Below are positions 29,271 through 38,104 of a stretch of DNA of 64,000 nucleotides, one piece after another. Position 1 is the first letter of the stretch; each line of letters starts with the position of its first letter. Below the pieces are notes generated by a model. It worked only from the letters and a program-made list of their open reading frames with translations. It ran no database searches and was not told where the DNA came from. Source of the stretch: Rhodanobacteraceae bacterium (lineage in GTDB: Bacteria > Pseudomonadota > Gammaproteobacteria > Xanthomonadales > SZUA-5); NCBI GenBank assembly GCA_016717705.1, contig JADKFD010000102.1, positions 1 to 64,000 on the forward strand, read 5' to 3'. A program made the translations under genes and the position numbers.

Positions 29271-29543
29271 TCAGTTCGCTGGTGGGTTCTGCAAGCTGCG
29301 TTCCGACGAAAGCGTCCAGGCCGCTTCGCTGCTGCACAGCGGGGTTTGCTCCGCGGCTGCTCCGGCAAACCATCGCGCTCCCCATGGCGTCCACTTGACG
29401 GCGGCGGTCCCGGCGATCGCCGCACGCCCATCATGCCCGCACCGGCGACGTCGTGCATCCAACCAGCGTGGCCGATCGCGATCATGCCAGTCCACCTTGA
29501 GGATGAGTGGCCGGCCCGAGTGGAGGGATGCAGACCAGCGCAT
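29271..29543 (-). CDS. Possible small ORF upstream of the kinase (90 aa)
   Basis: MRWSASLHSGRPLILKVDWH to LSSERSLQNPPAN, ending 4 nt before the kinase ATG, which would allow translational coupling. Arg/Trp-rich, no recognised domain, no clear ribosome site. It could equally be non-coding leader. It fills the 346-bp interval between the kinase and the divergent membrane gene. Confidence 0.25.
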   Translation of the reverse strand: MRWSASLHSGRPLILKVDWHDRDRPRWLDARRRRCGHDGRAAIAGTAAVKWTPWGARWFAGAAAEQTPLCSSEAAWTLSSERSLQNPPAN

Positions 29544-29612
29544 CAGCAATCCGACCGAATCTGGATGGCTCGGGCTAGACTGCCAGCAGCGATCTGCAGC
29601 AGGGCTTGTCGG

Positions 29613-31013
29613 ATGAGTGATTCCCAGCGTAATGGCGTGCATCCGTTCGATGACGCCCTCGCCGACCGGTGGTTGCTCAGCTGGATACTGCCGAGCCTTG
29701 AGGTGCTCAAGCGCAACCTCGCGCGCATCGCTCCGGTGGCTTTGGGCTACGGTGCCTATGTCTGGCTGCTGCCGCATCTGCTCCTGGCTGGTGGCGGCAA
29801 TCTGGCGCAGATCATCAACGGCGTGCAGATGGCCGCGGTGCTGGCCGCCTTCATGGGTTTTGGCTACGCCACGCTGGTGCGTGGCGAGGGGATGCCGCAC
29901 GGCCTGGCACAGGTGGCGCCAACGCCGGGCATCGTCCAGCGCCTCGCGTTGCTGACACTGTTCTGGCTGATCTTCTGGGTCGTGCTCGGCTGGATCCTGA
30001 AGGGCCTGTTCGCCGCCCTGATGAAGTCGCCGTCCGCCATCGAGCTTGGCATGTGGCTGTTTGCCAAGTTGCAGTGGTGGTCGATTCCCTTCCTGCTGTG
30101 GCTATTTGCGCCGATCGGATTCTGGCTGGCCACGGTGTCGGCGCTGACCCAGATTCGCGCGATCCGCGGCGAGGAAGCGGTCAACGACATCGTCGTCGAC
30201 AGCTTTCGACGCGTATTCGCCGAACCCTTGCGAATTGCCATCCCCGCCTACATCCTGACGGCTGTCGGCATCATCGTCATGTACGTGTTCGCCGAGCTCA
30301 TCTTCAGCGGATTCGCCCAACTGATCATGCGCACGGGATGGGGCCTGAGCATTGCCCTGGCGGCGGTCAGCATGGCGCTGGCGCTGTCGTTCTGGTTTGT
30401 GATCGAGCGCGTCTATGCACCTGAGCTGGGTCTGGAGGATGACGTCCAGATCGGCATGGAGGATGCCGGCGAGGACTTGTCCGCTCTGGTTGCCGAGTTA
30501 CCGTTGTCGGAGCAACTCACTCAGCTTCTGGGACAGCAAGGCGCGGAAGCTGCGGTCCGTCAGGTGGCCAACTGGGTGCGCACCCGGCAAGCCGGGTTGC
30601 CCGAATTGTCGGCGCTGATCCAGCAGTGCGGCCATGCCGAGCTCGTGGCGCGAGAACTGTCGGCGGTGGCGACCGAATGGACCCATTCCAGCAAGACCAG
30701 CGATCTGGGCTGGCTGGTCGAGCAGGGCCTGACGCTGAATCCCGCCTTCATGATGGATGCGCCAGGGCAGGTGTTGGCGCTGGCGCGCAAGCTGACCATG
30801 CTCAACCGATCGGATCTGGCCACGCGATTGCTGCTGAACATGCTGAAGCAACATCGTGCTCACCCTGACCACCTGCCGGCCGGGCTGCAACTGGCGCGCG
30901 TGCTGGCCACGCATTCCAACAATGTCGACGGCGCGCGCAAGCTGCTCGGTCAACTGGCGAAAATCTATCCGGATGAGGCGCAGGTCAGCCAGGTGTTGAA
31001 ACAACTGGGCTGA
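29613..31013 (+). CDS. Membrane protein of unknown function with helical C-terminal domain
   Basis: A 466-aa protein. The N-terminal half (residues 25-270) has about six hydrophobic helices (APVALGYGAYVWLLPHLLLA, LLTLFWLIFWVVLGWILKGL, AIPAYILTAVGIIVMYVFAE). The C-terminal half is soluble and helical, ending in a TPR-like stretch (LATRLLLNMLKQHRAHPDHL, KLLGQLAKIYPDEAQVSQVL). ATG at 29613 gives MSDSQRNGVHPFDDALADRW; the upstream frame is not protein-like. Same direction as nothing adjacent; convergent with the thioredoxin gene. No family assigned. Confidence 0.78.
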   Translation: MSDSQRNGVHPFDDALADRWLLSWILPSLEVLKRNLARIAPVALGYGAYVWLLPHLLLAGGGNLAQIINGVQMAAVLAAFMGFGYATLVRGEGMPHGLAQVAPTPGIVQRLALLTLFWLIFWVVLGWILKGLFAALMKSPSAIELGMWLFAKLQWWSIPFLLWLFAPIGFWLATVSALTQIRAIRGEEAVNDIVVDSFRRVFAEPLRIAIPAYILTAVGIIVMYVFAELIFSGFAQLIMRTGWGLSIALAAVSMALALSFWFVIERVYAPELGLEDDVQIGMEDAGEDLSALVAELPLSEQLTQLLGQQGAEAAVRQVANWVRTRQAGLPELSALIQQCGHAELVARELSAVATEWTHSSKTSDLGWLVEQGLTLNPAFMMDAPGQVLALARKLTMLNRSDLATRLLLNMLKQHRAHPDHLPAGLQLARVLATHSNNVDGARKLLGQLAKIYPDEAQVSQVLKQLG

Positions 31014-31057
31014 TCCACCGCTGGAGTTGCATGGAGGGCCGCGCGCCTGCGCAGCCG

Positions 31058-31924
31058 CTAGAACAGCAGGCTGGTCATGCGCCGGCGATAGTCGCCCACC
31101 AGATCTGCGTCGGGGACGATGCGGAAGGCGTCGACCAGTGCGCGGCGACCGAGGTCCTCGCCGAACTTGCGATCGGCCTTGAGGATGGTCAGGAACTGAT
31201 CCATGCCAGCGGCAAAATGGCCGGCGAGCAGGAAGCGCGCTCCCAACTGGTAGCGGGCCATGAGGTTGCCACCGTTTTGGGCGATGTCGGCCTGCAGCTC
31301 GCCATCGCCGGGCGCATGCTCGACCGCTTGCAGGAATCCCAGACGTGCCCGCGCACGCCGCGCCACCTCGTGATCCTGGACTTCGCCGGGAAGCTGGTCG
31401 AGCTCCGCGACGGCCTCGCTGAGCAGGCCGGCGCGCAACAGGGCGTCGGCCAGTTCGGCCTTCAGTTCATGTTTCTTCGGATCGGCCTTGATCGCCGCGT
31501 GCAGTCCGGCAATGGCGGCTTCCAGGTCTTCCGCGGCAAGATCCTCTTCTGCCTCGGGCTCCGGCTCGGCTGGCGCCTGCTGGGCACCGACGTGCTTGGC
31601 CAGCAGCGCGCGAATGGCGCCTTCGGGCTGCGCACCCATGAAGCCATCGACCGGACGGCCGTCCTTGAACAGCACCACGGTTGGCAGGCTGCGGATGCCG
31701 AAGCTGCCGGCCAGCGCCATTTCCTCGTCGGTGTTGACCTTGGCCAGCTTCAAGGTGCCGCCGGATTCGCTGACGATCTTGTCCAGCAGCGGCATCAGCG
31801 TCTTGCACGGGCCGCACCAGGGCGCCCAGAAATCGACCAGGACTGGCGTCGTGAACGAGGCTTCCAGCACGTCGAGTTCGAAGTTGTCCTGGGTTGCATG
31901 AAAGATTTGCGCGGTGGCGGACAT
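31058..31924 (-). CDS. cnoX: CnoX/YbbN-like thioredoxin with TPR region
   Basis: Chaperedoxin-type protein, 288 aa. Thioredoxin domain (residues 1-110) with the active site WAPWCGPCKTLMPLL, cis-Pro in RSLPTVVLFK. An acidic linker (EPEPEAEEDLAAEDLEAA) precedes a TPR-like helical domain (ADALLRAGLLSEAVAELDQL to the end), as in CnoX, which protects substrates from oxidation and hands them to GroEL/DnaK. In E. coli the active site is SXXC; here it is a full CGPC, so redox activity is expected. ATG chosen at 31924. Confidence 0.88.
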   Translation of the reverse strand: MSATAQIFHATQDNFELDVLEASFTTPVLVDFWAPWCGPCKTLMPLLDKIVSESGGTLKLAKVNTDEEMALAGSFGIRSLPTVVLFKDGRPVDGFMGAQPEGAIRALLAKHVGAQQAPAEPEPEAEEDLAAEDLEAAIAGLHAAIKADPKKHELKAELADALLRAGLLSEAVAELDQLPGEVQDHEVARRARARLGFLQAVEHAPGDGELQADIAQNGGNLMARYQLGARFLLAGHFAAGMDQFLTILKADRKFGEDLGRRALVDAFRIVPDADLVGDYRRRMTSLLF

Positions 31925-31984
31925 CGTGAGGCTCCGGAAAGTCGTTGCAGGGCAGTTGGGGGCGGAATCGGTGAAAGCAATGGT

Positions 31985-32075
31985 CTGGAGTGCGCCGGCT
32001 TGCCGGCGCCTTGGATGCTTGCTCTGCAGCTTCTGACGAAAGTGCATCCAGAGCGGTGGCAAGCCACCGCACTCC
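31985..32075. repeat. Short dispersed palindromic sequence between two genes
   Basis: GAGTGCGCCGGCTTGCCGGCGCC and GAGCGGTGGCAAGCCACCGCACTCC each form a hairpin (GCCGGC/GCCGGC and GCGGTGGC/GCCACCGC), with GGATGC and GCATCC as a further pair. Located upstream of cnoX and at the 3' end of the protease gene; no poly-T. Confidence 0.55.
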
Positions 32076-32079
32076 AGAT

Positions 32080-34176
32080 CTACTCGCAGACCTGCACTTG
32101 CGTGCCGAACACCAGACGCTGGATCGACTTGCTCTGGGTGACACCGTCAACGCTGTAGCCGAGCGTGCCGGTTTCGCCATTGCTGAAACTCAGCGTGACA
32201 TCGCCCGCTTCCGGGACTGGGAAGGCGGTGACATCGCCATTCGGCACGCTGGTGTAGGGCGTTCCCGACACGGGACGATTGAGCCGGCCCCTGAAGCTGC
32301 CATCAGGTTGGCGCTGCAGCACCGAAGTCAGCCACTGCGGTTGCTGGTCGGCGGCATAGGTGTACCAGGCGAGGAACATGAGGTCGCCCTGATGCTGGAT
32401 GCTCAAGCCCCAGCCGTTTTCGTTCGGATTCCACCACAGATCGGAATAGTTGCTGGCGCCCGCGCGCGAACCGCTGGTGAAGGTGCAGACCAGCGGCGTC
32501 GCCGCCAGCGGCAGCGGCTGCAACAAGCGATGCTGGGTGGCTGCGGCGTTCGGCGTGAAGGCAAAATCGAGCTGACCGGCGGCATTGAAGTCGATCTCGA
32601 TGACGCCCTGCGCCGTGGTGGTCAAGGATGCCGGCGCATTGGCGATGGTGGCCAGGGGTCGGCCGGTACTGAAGAAATAGTCGCCGCGATAGCGTCCGTC
32701 ATCCCGGCGCGACGCTGCCGCGGTGTACCAGGTCGGGCGGCCGTTGGCATCGTAGCTGTACCAGATCGCGACCACGATCTGGTCCTGGTGGGTGAGGGCG
32801 ACGCCATAGCCGGCGTTTGCCGGGGCGTAGTAGATCGACGAACGGTTCACCTCGGCGTCGACATCGAGCCGCGCCAATGCATCGGCGCAGTCCAGCAAGG
32901 GGAAGCTGCGACCGTTCTTCGGGTCGGTCACGCGCGTTGGTGAAGCTTGCAGAGCGGCGCGGACAGAAGCCGCACTGGCGCCGGGCACCACCGAGCGCAA
33001 CAGCGCCGCACAACCCGCCGACAGCGGCGACGCCTGCGACGTGCCGGCGTAGGTGGACAAGCCACCACCGCGCCCGCTCGAGGTGATGAAGGCGCCGGGA
33101 GCGTAAAGATCGGTGCCGGCGCTGCTGTTGCTGAAGCAGGTTGGCGTGGCCGCTTGCGGATTGACATCGGTGCAGCCCAGCGCGGAAGCGTTGTCGTAGT
33201 TGCGATCCCAGGTTGCGCCGACGCCGACCACGCCGCTCAGGCAAGCGGGAATCGACATGGCGTCGGCATTGGCCTGATTGCCGGCGGAGGCGAACACCAG
33301 GCTGTCGTTGCGCGCCAGAAGTTCGATTGCGCTGGCGCCTGCCACCGCAATGCCGCTGGCCTGGTCGCAGTCGCCCGGCAGCAACAGGCTGGTGCCGAGG
33401 CTGGCGTTGACGATCTTCGCTTCCGGGTGTTGCACGCGCACCCAGTCGAAGGCGGCGAGCACGTCGGAGAAACAGCAAAAGCGGTTGTTGGCGTCGATCA
33501 CCTTGACCGCAATGATGTTGGCCGCCGGTGCTGCGCCGGCGACTGCCACCGCGCCAGCGCCAGCGACGATGCCGCTGACATTGGTGCCATGGCCGTTGTC
33601 ATCGAGTGCGGAACCGCTGCCCGCTTGCGTGGCCGTGCCATTCGGGCAACAGCCACCGCCACCGGTGTCGGACGAGCAGAAGCACTGCTCGGCCACCACG
33701 CGCCCGCGGAAATCGAAGTGATTGGCGTTGATGCCGGTGTCGATCACGGCGATCGTCTGGCCGGCGCCGGTGAGTCCGGCGTCGGACAAGGGATTGATCT
33801 GCGCCAGCGGTCGTGCTTCAGCCATCGCGCCGCTGCCGCCGCTATCGAGATCGATGCGGCGCACGCTCGGCTGCCTGGCCAATTCAGCCAGCGCCTGCGC
33901 GTCGACTTCGATGGCAAAAGCCGGCAACAGCGAGAATTCGCGGCGCAGGGCGTAATGCGCGTCATCCAGGCGGTCCAGGACCTGGCCACGCTGCGCCTTC
34001 ACGGCGCCGACGCGGTCGGTCATGGCGGCGGACTTGTAGGCGCCGTCGTCGAGCACGACGAGGACGCGCACGCGGCCCTTGGCGACCAGCTTTTCGATGC
34101 CGGGGCCGATTTTCTCGACCGCCGCAGCGGCAGTCGCCCAGGCGAGCAGGGCGATCAATAGCAGCGATCTACGCAT
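32080..34176 (-). CDS. Secreted subtilisin-family (S8) serine protease
   Basis: Exported serine protease, 698 aa. Signal peptide MRRSLLLIALLAWATAAAA, inhibitor-like propeptide (about 25-110: KGRVRVLVVLDDGAYKS, VDAQALAELARQPSVRRIDL). Catalytic Asp in IAVIDTGINANH, His in DDNGHGTNVSGIVAGAG, Ser in YAGTSQASPLSAGC. The extra cysteines (EQCFCSSD, GGCCPNG, RFCCFSD) suggest disulfides. The C-terminus holds two tandem ~110-aa modules sharing GYGV/GWGL plus IWYSYDANGRPTWYT and AWYTYAADQQPQWLT, a repeat frequent in secreted Xanthomonadales proteins. Start at the Met of the signal peptide. Confidence 0.93.
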   Translation of the reverse strand: MRRSLLLIALLAWATAAAAVEKIGPGIEKLVAKGRVRVLVVLDDGAYKSAAMTDRVGAVKAQRGQVLDRLDDAHYALRREFSLLPAFAIEVDAQALAELARQPSVRRIDLDSGGSGAMAEARPLAQINPLSDAGLTGAGQTIAVIDTGINANHFDFRGRVVAEQCFCSSDTGGGGCCPNGTATQAGSGSALDDNGHGTNVSGIVAGAGAVAVAGAAPAANIIAVKVIDANNRFCCFSDVLAAFDWVRVQHPEAKIVNASLGTSLLLPGDCDQASGIAVAGASAIELLARNDSLVFASAGNQANADAMSIPACLSGVVGVGATWDRNYDNASALGCTDVNPQAATPTCFSNSSAGTDLYAPGAFITSSGRGGGLSTYAGTSQASPLSAGCAALLRSVVPGASAASVRAALQASPTRVTDPKNGRSFPLLDCADALARLDVDAEVNRSSIYYAPANAGYGVALTHQDQIVVAIWYSYDANGRPTWYTAAASRRDDGRYRGDYFFSTGRPLATIANAPASLTTTAQGVIEIDFNAAGQLDFAFTPNAAATQHRLLQPLPLAATPLVCTFTSGSRAGASNYSDLWWNPNENGWGLSIQHQGDLMFLAWYTYAADQQPQWLTSVLQRQPDGSFRGRLNRPVSGTPYTSVPNGDVTAFPVPEAGDVTLSFSNGETGTLGYSVDGVTQSKSIQRLVFGTQVQVCE

Positions 34177-34252
34177 GGGGCACGGGATTTCGCGACAGTC
34201 GGACAAGCCGACAGTCTAGGCCATGCCCTGCGCGGATCGATGCGGGCGCAAG

Positions 34253-35521
34253 CTACAGCGGCGGATACGCCACGCCACTCTTGTAGGTCATCGCCGGCTT
34301 CTGCAGCACGCGGATGTCGGCCAGCGGATCGCCGTCGACGACCACGATGTCGGCGTAGTGGCCCGGCGTCAGAGAACCGATGTCGGCGCTCAGACCGAGC
34401 ACCCGCGCGCCGTTGCGCGTCGCCGACTGGATGGCCACATTGGCGGGCATGCCGGCATTCACCATCAGCTCGAATTCGCGCGCATTCCTGCCGTGCGGCG
34501 AAACGCCGGTGTCGGTGCCGAAGGCGATCTTGACGCCGGCCTGGTAGGCGCGCTTGAAGTTTGCGGCCAGCAGCGGGCCGATGCTGCGTGCCTTGGCGGC
34601 GACCATCGGCGGGAACTGGTCGGCCTTGGCGCCGACCCAGTCGCCGGCCAGCAAGGTCGGCACCAGCCAGGTGCCGTGTTCCTTGATCAACGGGATCAGA
34701 TCGCCTTCCAGGTAACTGCCGTGTTCGATGGTGGTGACGCCCGCCAGGATGGCGCGGCGGATGCCTTCGGCGCCGTGGGCGTGGGCGGCGACCGTGAAAC
34801 CGTAGTCCTTCGCTGCGGCGACGATGGCATTGGCCTCTTCCTGGGTGAACTGCGGGTTGAGGCCGTTCTTGGCGTAGGACAGCACGCCGCCGGTGGCGGT
34901 GATCTTGATCAGGTCGGAGCCTTCCTTGTAGCGGTAGCGCACCGCGGCATAGGCATCTTCCGGCCCGTTGATCACGCCTTCGCGCGGCCCGGGCTTGCCG
35001 GCCAGATCGCGATTGCTGCCATTGGTCGGATCGGCATGGCCGCCGGTGGTGGCGATCGATTTGCCGGCAGTGTAGATGCGCGGGCCTTCGGCAATACCCT
35101 GGTTGATGGCATTGCGCACCGCGACGCTGGCGCCGTCGACATCGCCCAGATCACGGATGGTGGTGAAGCCGGCGCGCAGCGTCTTTTTCGCATTCAGCGC
35201 GCCGCGCAGCGCGTAATCGCCGGCATTCAGCCGATAGCCCTCGGTGTAGCTCGCCGGACCCGCCTCGTTGTCGCTGATGTGGGTGTGCAGATCGATCAGA
35301 CCGGGCAGGCAGACCTGGGCGCTGTGGTCGACAAATTCCGCCCCGGCCGCGGGCCTGCCGGGCGTCAATGCACGGATGCGGCCATCGGTGATTTCGAGCG
35401 TGTGCGGTCCCAGCAAGCTGGCATTCTCCGCGTCGAAGACCTTGCCACAGGCAATGGTGAGCGCATCAGCGGGTGCCGATGCCGCGACGATGATGACCAG
35501 GGCGAGCGGGGCGTGGCGCAT
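34253..35521 (-). CDS. Exported metal-dependent amidohydrolase
   Basis: Amidohydrolase-superfamily enzyme (prolidase/imidazolonepropionase-like), 422 aa. Signal peptide MRHAPLALVIIVAASAPADA. Metal ligands: HTH in PGLIDLHTHISD, Lys in GSDLIKITATGGVLSYA (carboxylated Lys candidate), His in VAAHAHGAEGIRRAI and TTIEHGSYLEG, Asp in IAFGTDTGVSPHG. Related Xanthomonadal/Sphingomonad enzymes act as Xaa-Pro or acyl-peptide hydrolases; the substrate here is not known. An ATG at 35530 is the alternative start. Confidence 0.87.
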   Translation of the reverse strand: MRHAPLALVIIVAASAPADALTIACGKVFDAENASLLGPHTLEITDGRIRALTPGRPAAGAEFVDHSAQVCLPGLIDLHTHISDNEAGPASYTEGYRLNAGDYALRGALNAKKTLRAGFTTIRDLGDVDGASVAVRNAINQGIAEGPRIYTAGKSIATTGGHADPTNGSNRDLAGKPGPREGVINGPEDAYAAVRYRYKEGSDLIKITATGGVLSYAKNGLNPQFTQEEANAIVAAAKDYGFTVAAHAHGAEGIRRAILAGVTTIEHGSYLEGDLIPLIKEHGTWLVPTLLAGDWVGAKADQFPPMVAAKARSIGPLLAANFKRAYQAGVKIAFGTDTGVSPHGRNAREFELMVNAGMPANVAIQSATRNGARVLGLSADIGSLTPGHYADIVVVDGDPLADIRVLQKPAMTYKSGVAYPPL

Positions 35522-35625
35522 GGGCAACATCCGGTAGGAGAACGAGCGCGCGAGTATCGGGCGCCGCCCCGGCGACAGCAATCGTCGACGCACAGCGCAG
35601 GTTTGCGAGCTTCCAACTGCAGAAA

Positions 35626-35661
35626 GGAAAAACCCGCCGGAGGCTTGCGCTTCCGGCGGGT
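35626..35661 (-). terminator. Rho-independent terminator of the M13 peptidase gene
   Basis: On the minus strand, ACCCGCCGGAAGCG loops back to GCCTCCGGCGGGT (about 12 bp, TTGC-like loop), followed by TTTTTCC. It lies 28 nt past the stop codon at 35689. Confidence 0.88.
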
Positions 35662-35688
35662 CGGGTTACTCGGCAATGGCCTGAAGGC

Positions 35689-37804
35689 TTACCAGATGGC
35701 GATGCGCTGGTCGTCGCTGCGCACCATCGGGTCGCCGGCCTTGCAGCCGAAGGCGGCGGCGAAGATCGGCATGTTGCTCGGTGCGCCATTGGCGCGGAAG
35801 CCAGCCGGCGCATGCGAGTCGGTCACCAGACGCACGCTCATTTCCTTGTCGGTGAAGCCGCGGCGCCACACCGTTGCCCAGTTGATGAAGAAGCGCTGGT
35901 CCTGGGTCATGCCGTCGGTCATCGGGTCCTTGAAATCGGCGCCGGACGCGAGCTTGAGGGCGTCATACGCAACCGTCAGGCCACCGAGGTCGGCGATGTT
36001 CTCGCCCAGCGTGAGCTTGCCGTTGACCATCTTGCCCGGCTGCGCTTCGTAGCTGTTGAACTGCTCGACGAGCATTGCGGTCTTGGCCGAGAAGCCCTCG
36101 GCATCGGCCGGCTGCCACCAGTTGGCGAAGCTGCCCTTGGCGTCGAAGCGGCTGCCCTGATCGTCGTAGCCGTGCAGCATTTCGTGGCCGATCACCGCGC
36201 CGATACCGCCGTAGTTGGTGGCCAGGTCCGCGCTCGGATCGAAGAACGGCGGCTGCAGGATGGCGGCCGGGAACACGATCTCGTTCTGCAGCGGGTTGTA
36301 ATAGGCGTTCACCGTCTGCGGCGTCATGCCCCACTCGGACTTGTCCTTGGGCTTGCCGATCTTCGCCATGTCGTAGGCGTGGTTGTACTTGGCGACCGCC
36401 ATGATGTTGGCGACATAGCTGTCGCGCGTGGTGCTCAGGCCCGCCCAGTCGCGCCACTTGTCCGGGTAACCGATCTTCGGCGTGAAGCTGGCCCACTTTC
36501 TCGAGTGCCTTGGCCTTGGTTTCCGGGCTCATCCACGCCAGGTTTTCGAGCCGACCTTTCAGTGCGGTCGACAGGTTGGCGACGAGCTTCTCCATCTGCG
36601 CCTTGGATTCCGGCGGAAACGACACTTCGACGTAGATCTGGCCGAGCGCATCGCCGACGGTGCCATTGACGGTGTCGAGCACGCGCTTCCAGCGCGCCTT
36701 CTGTTCCTGCTGTCCGCGCAGGGTCTTGCCATAGAACTCGAAGTTCAGGTTGTCGAAGGCCTGGCTCAGGTACGGCGCGGCGCTGTCGATGGTGTGAAAG
36801 CGCAGGTAGGCCTGCCAGTCGCCGATCGCGGTGTCCTTGAGCATGCCGTTCAGCGTCTCGAAGAAGGCCGGATTGGACAGCGAGAACTGCTCCGGCGCGG
36901 CGACTCCGTTGGCGCTGAAGAAATCCGCCCACGGCAGCATCGGCGTCTTGGCGTCCGCGTCGGCGATGCTGACCGGGTTGTAGAACTTGGAAACGTCGCG
37001 CGACATTTCCTCGCTGGAATAGGAAACCTCGGCGAGCTTGGTTTCGATCGCCATGATCGTTGCGGCCTGCGCCTTGGCAGTCGCCTCGTCGGCACCTGCG
37101 AGCTTCAAGGTCGCCTCGATATGGGCCTGGTAGGCCTCGCGCTCGGCCTTGTGCTCGTCGCCGAAGTAGTAGCCCTTGTCGGGCAGGCCGAGGCCATCCT
37201 GGGTGACGTAGGCGATGACCTTGGTGGAGTCCTTGAAATCGGACTCGCTGCCGAAACCGAACAAGGCACCGCGACCTTCGGCGTGCGATTCGCGGATGAA
37301 CCTGGCGAGATCTTCAGGCGTCGCCAGGGCGGCGATCTGGTCGAGCAGCGGCTGGATCGGCGTGATGCCGGCGGCATCGATGGCCGCCTGGTCCATGCCG
37401 GTCGCCCAGAAATCGCCGATCACCTTTTCGACGCCAGCGACATCCTTCTTCACCGCGAGCTTCTCGACGATCTGCTTCTGCACGCCCAGGCTGCGCTCGC
37501 CGAGCATTTCGAAACTGCCCCAGGTGGTGCGGTCGGCCGGCACCGGGTTGGCCGCCAGCCACTTGCTGTTGACGTGTGCATTCAAGTCGGTGCAAGCGCC
37601 GATGGTGTCGTCGAGTTCGCTGACCTTGAACGCCGGCAACTGCGGCAGGCTGGCGCTGTCGATGGTCAGCTTCTCGGGTGCCGGCGCTGCTGCGGGTGCT
37701 GCGCTTGGCGCTGCGGCGGGCGGAGCGGCGTCCTGGCTGCAGGCAGCGACGGTGAGGGCAGCGAACAGGGCAAGTGACAGAGGTTTGAGCGCGGACTGGA
37801 TCAC
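35689..37804 (-). pseudogene. M13-family (neprilysin-type) metallopeptidase, one frameshift
   Basis: Zinc endopeptidase anchored as a lipoprotein. GTG start; MIQSALKPLSLALFAALTVA then the lipobox VAACSQ. The N-terminal domain runs from 37804 to about 36495. The C-terminal zinc region lies one frame over: VIGHEMLHGYDDQGSRFDAK (HExxH), ENIADLGGLTVAYDAL (third ligand Glu), end MVRSDDQRIAIW. The expected join ALEKVASFTPKIGYPDKW is restored by removing one G from a GTGGGCC run near 36494. All catalytic residues are present, so an assembly error in a functional gene is likely. Confidence 0.88.
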
Positions 37805-38104
37805 GAATTTACCTTGGGCAATGAGATTGGGCGAAGCGCCAGCTTTGAAGGCGCAACCGCGGGCGGCGGCGGAAACTACCGCAATTCACCGCAAAAGCGA
37901 TGAGCCGTTGGTCATGGGTGGGAGGTGACGGCGACGCCTGTTTATGGACGACGAACGCGGGTGAAGGCATCGTGCGCAAGCGCGCTCCTGCAATTCTGCC
38001 GTTGACCGGCGTAGGTCGCGTGCCGCGAGCGCGCTCCGCGTCGCTCACAGGCCCGCCACGAAATTCAACGCAACCATCTGTGGGAAGTGCGCGCGCCCGC
38101 GGTG
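37805..38104. other. Gene-free interval between two peptidase genes
   Basis: 300 bp without a supportable gene. Contains a family A repeat variant near 37971-37992 (TGCGCAAGCGCGCTCCTGCA). Reading frames here (e.g. minus 37809-38330) are not protein-like. Confidence 0.6.
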
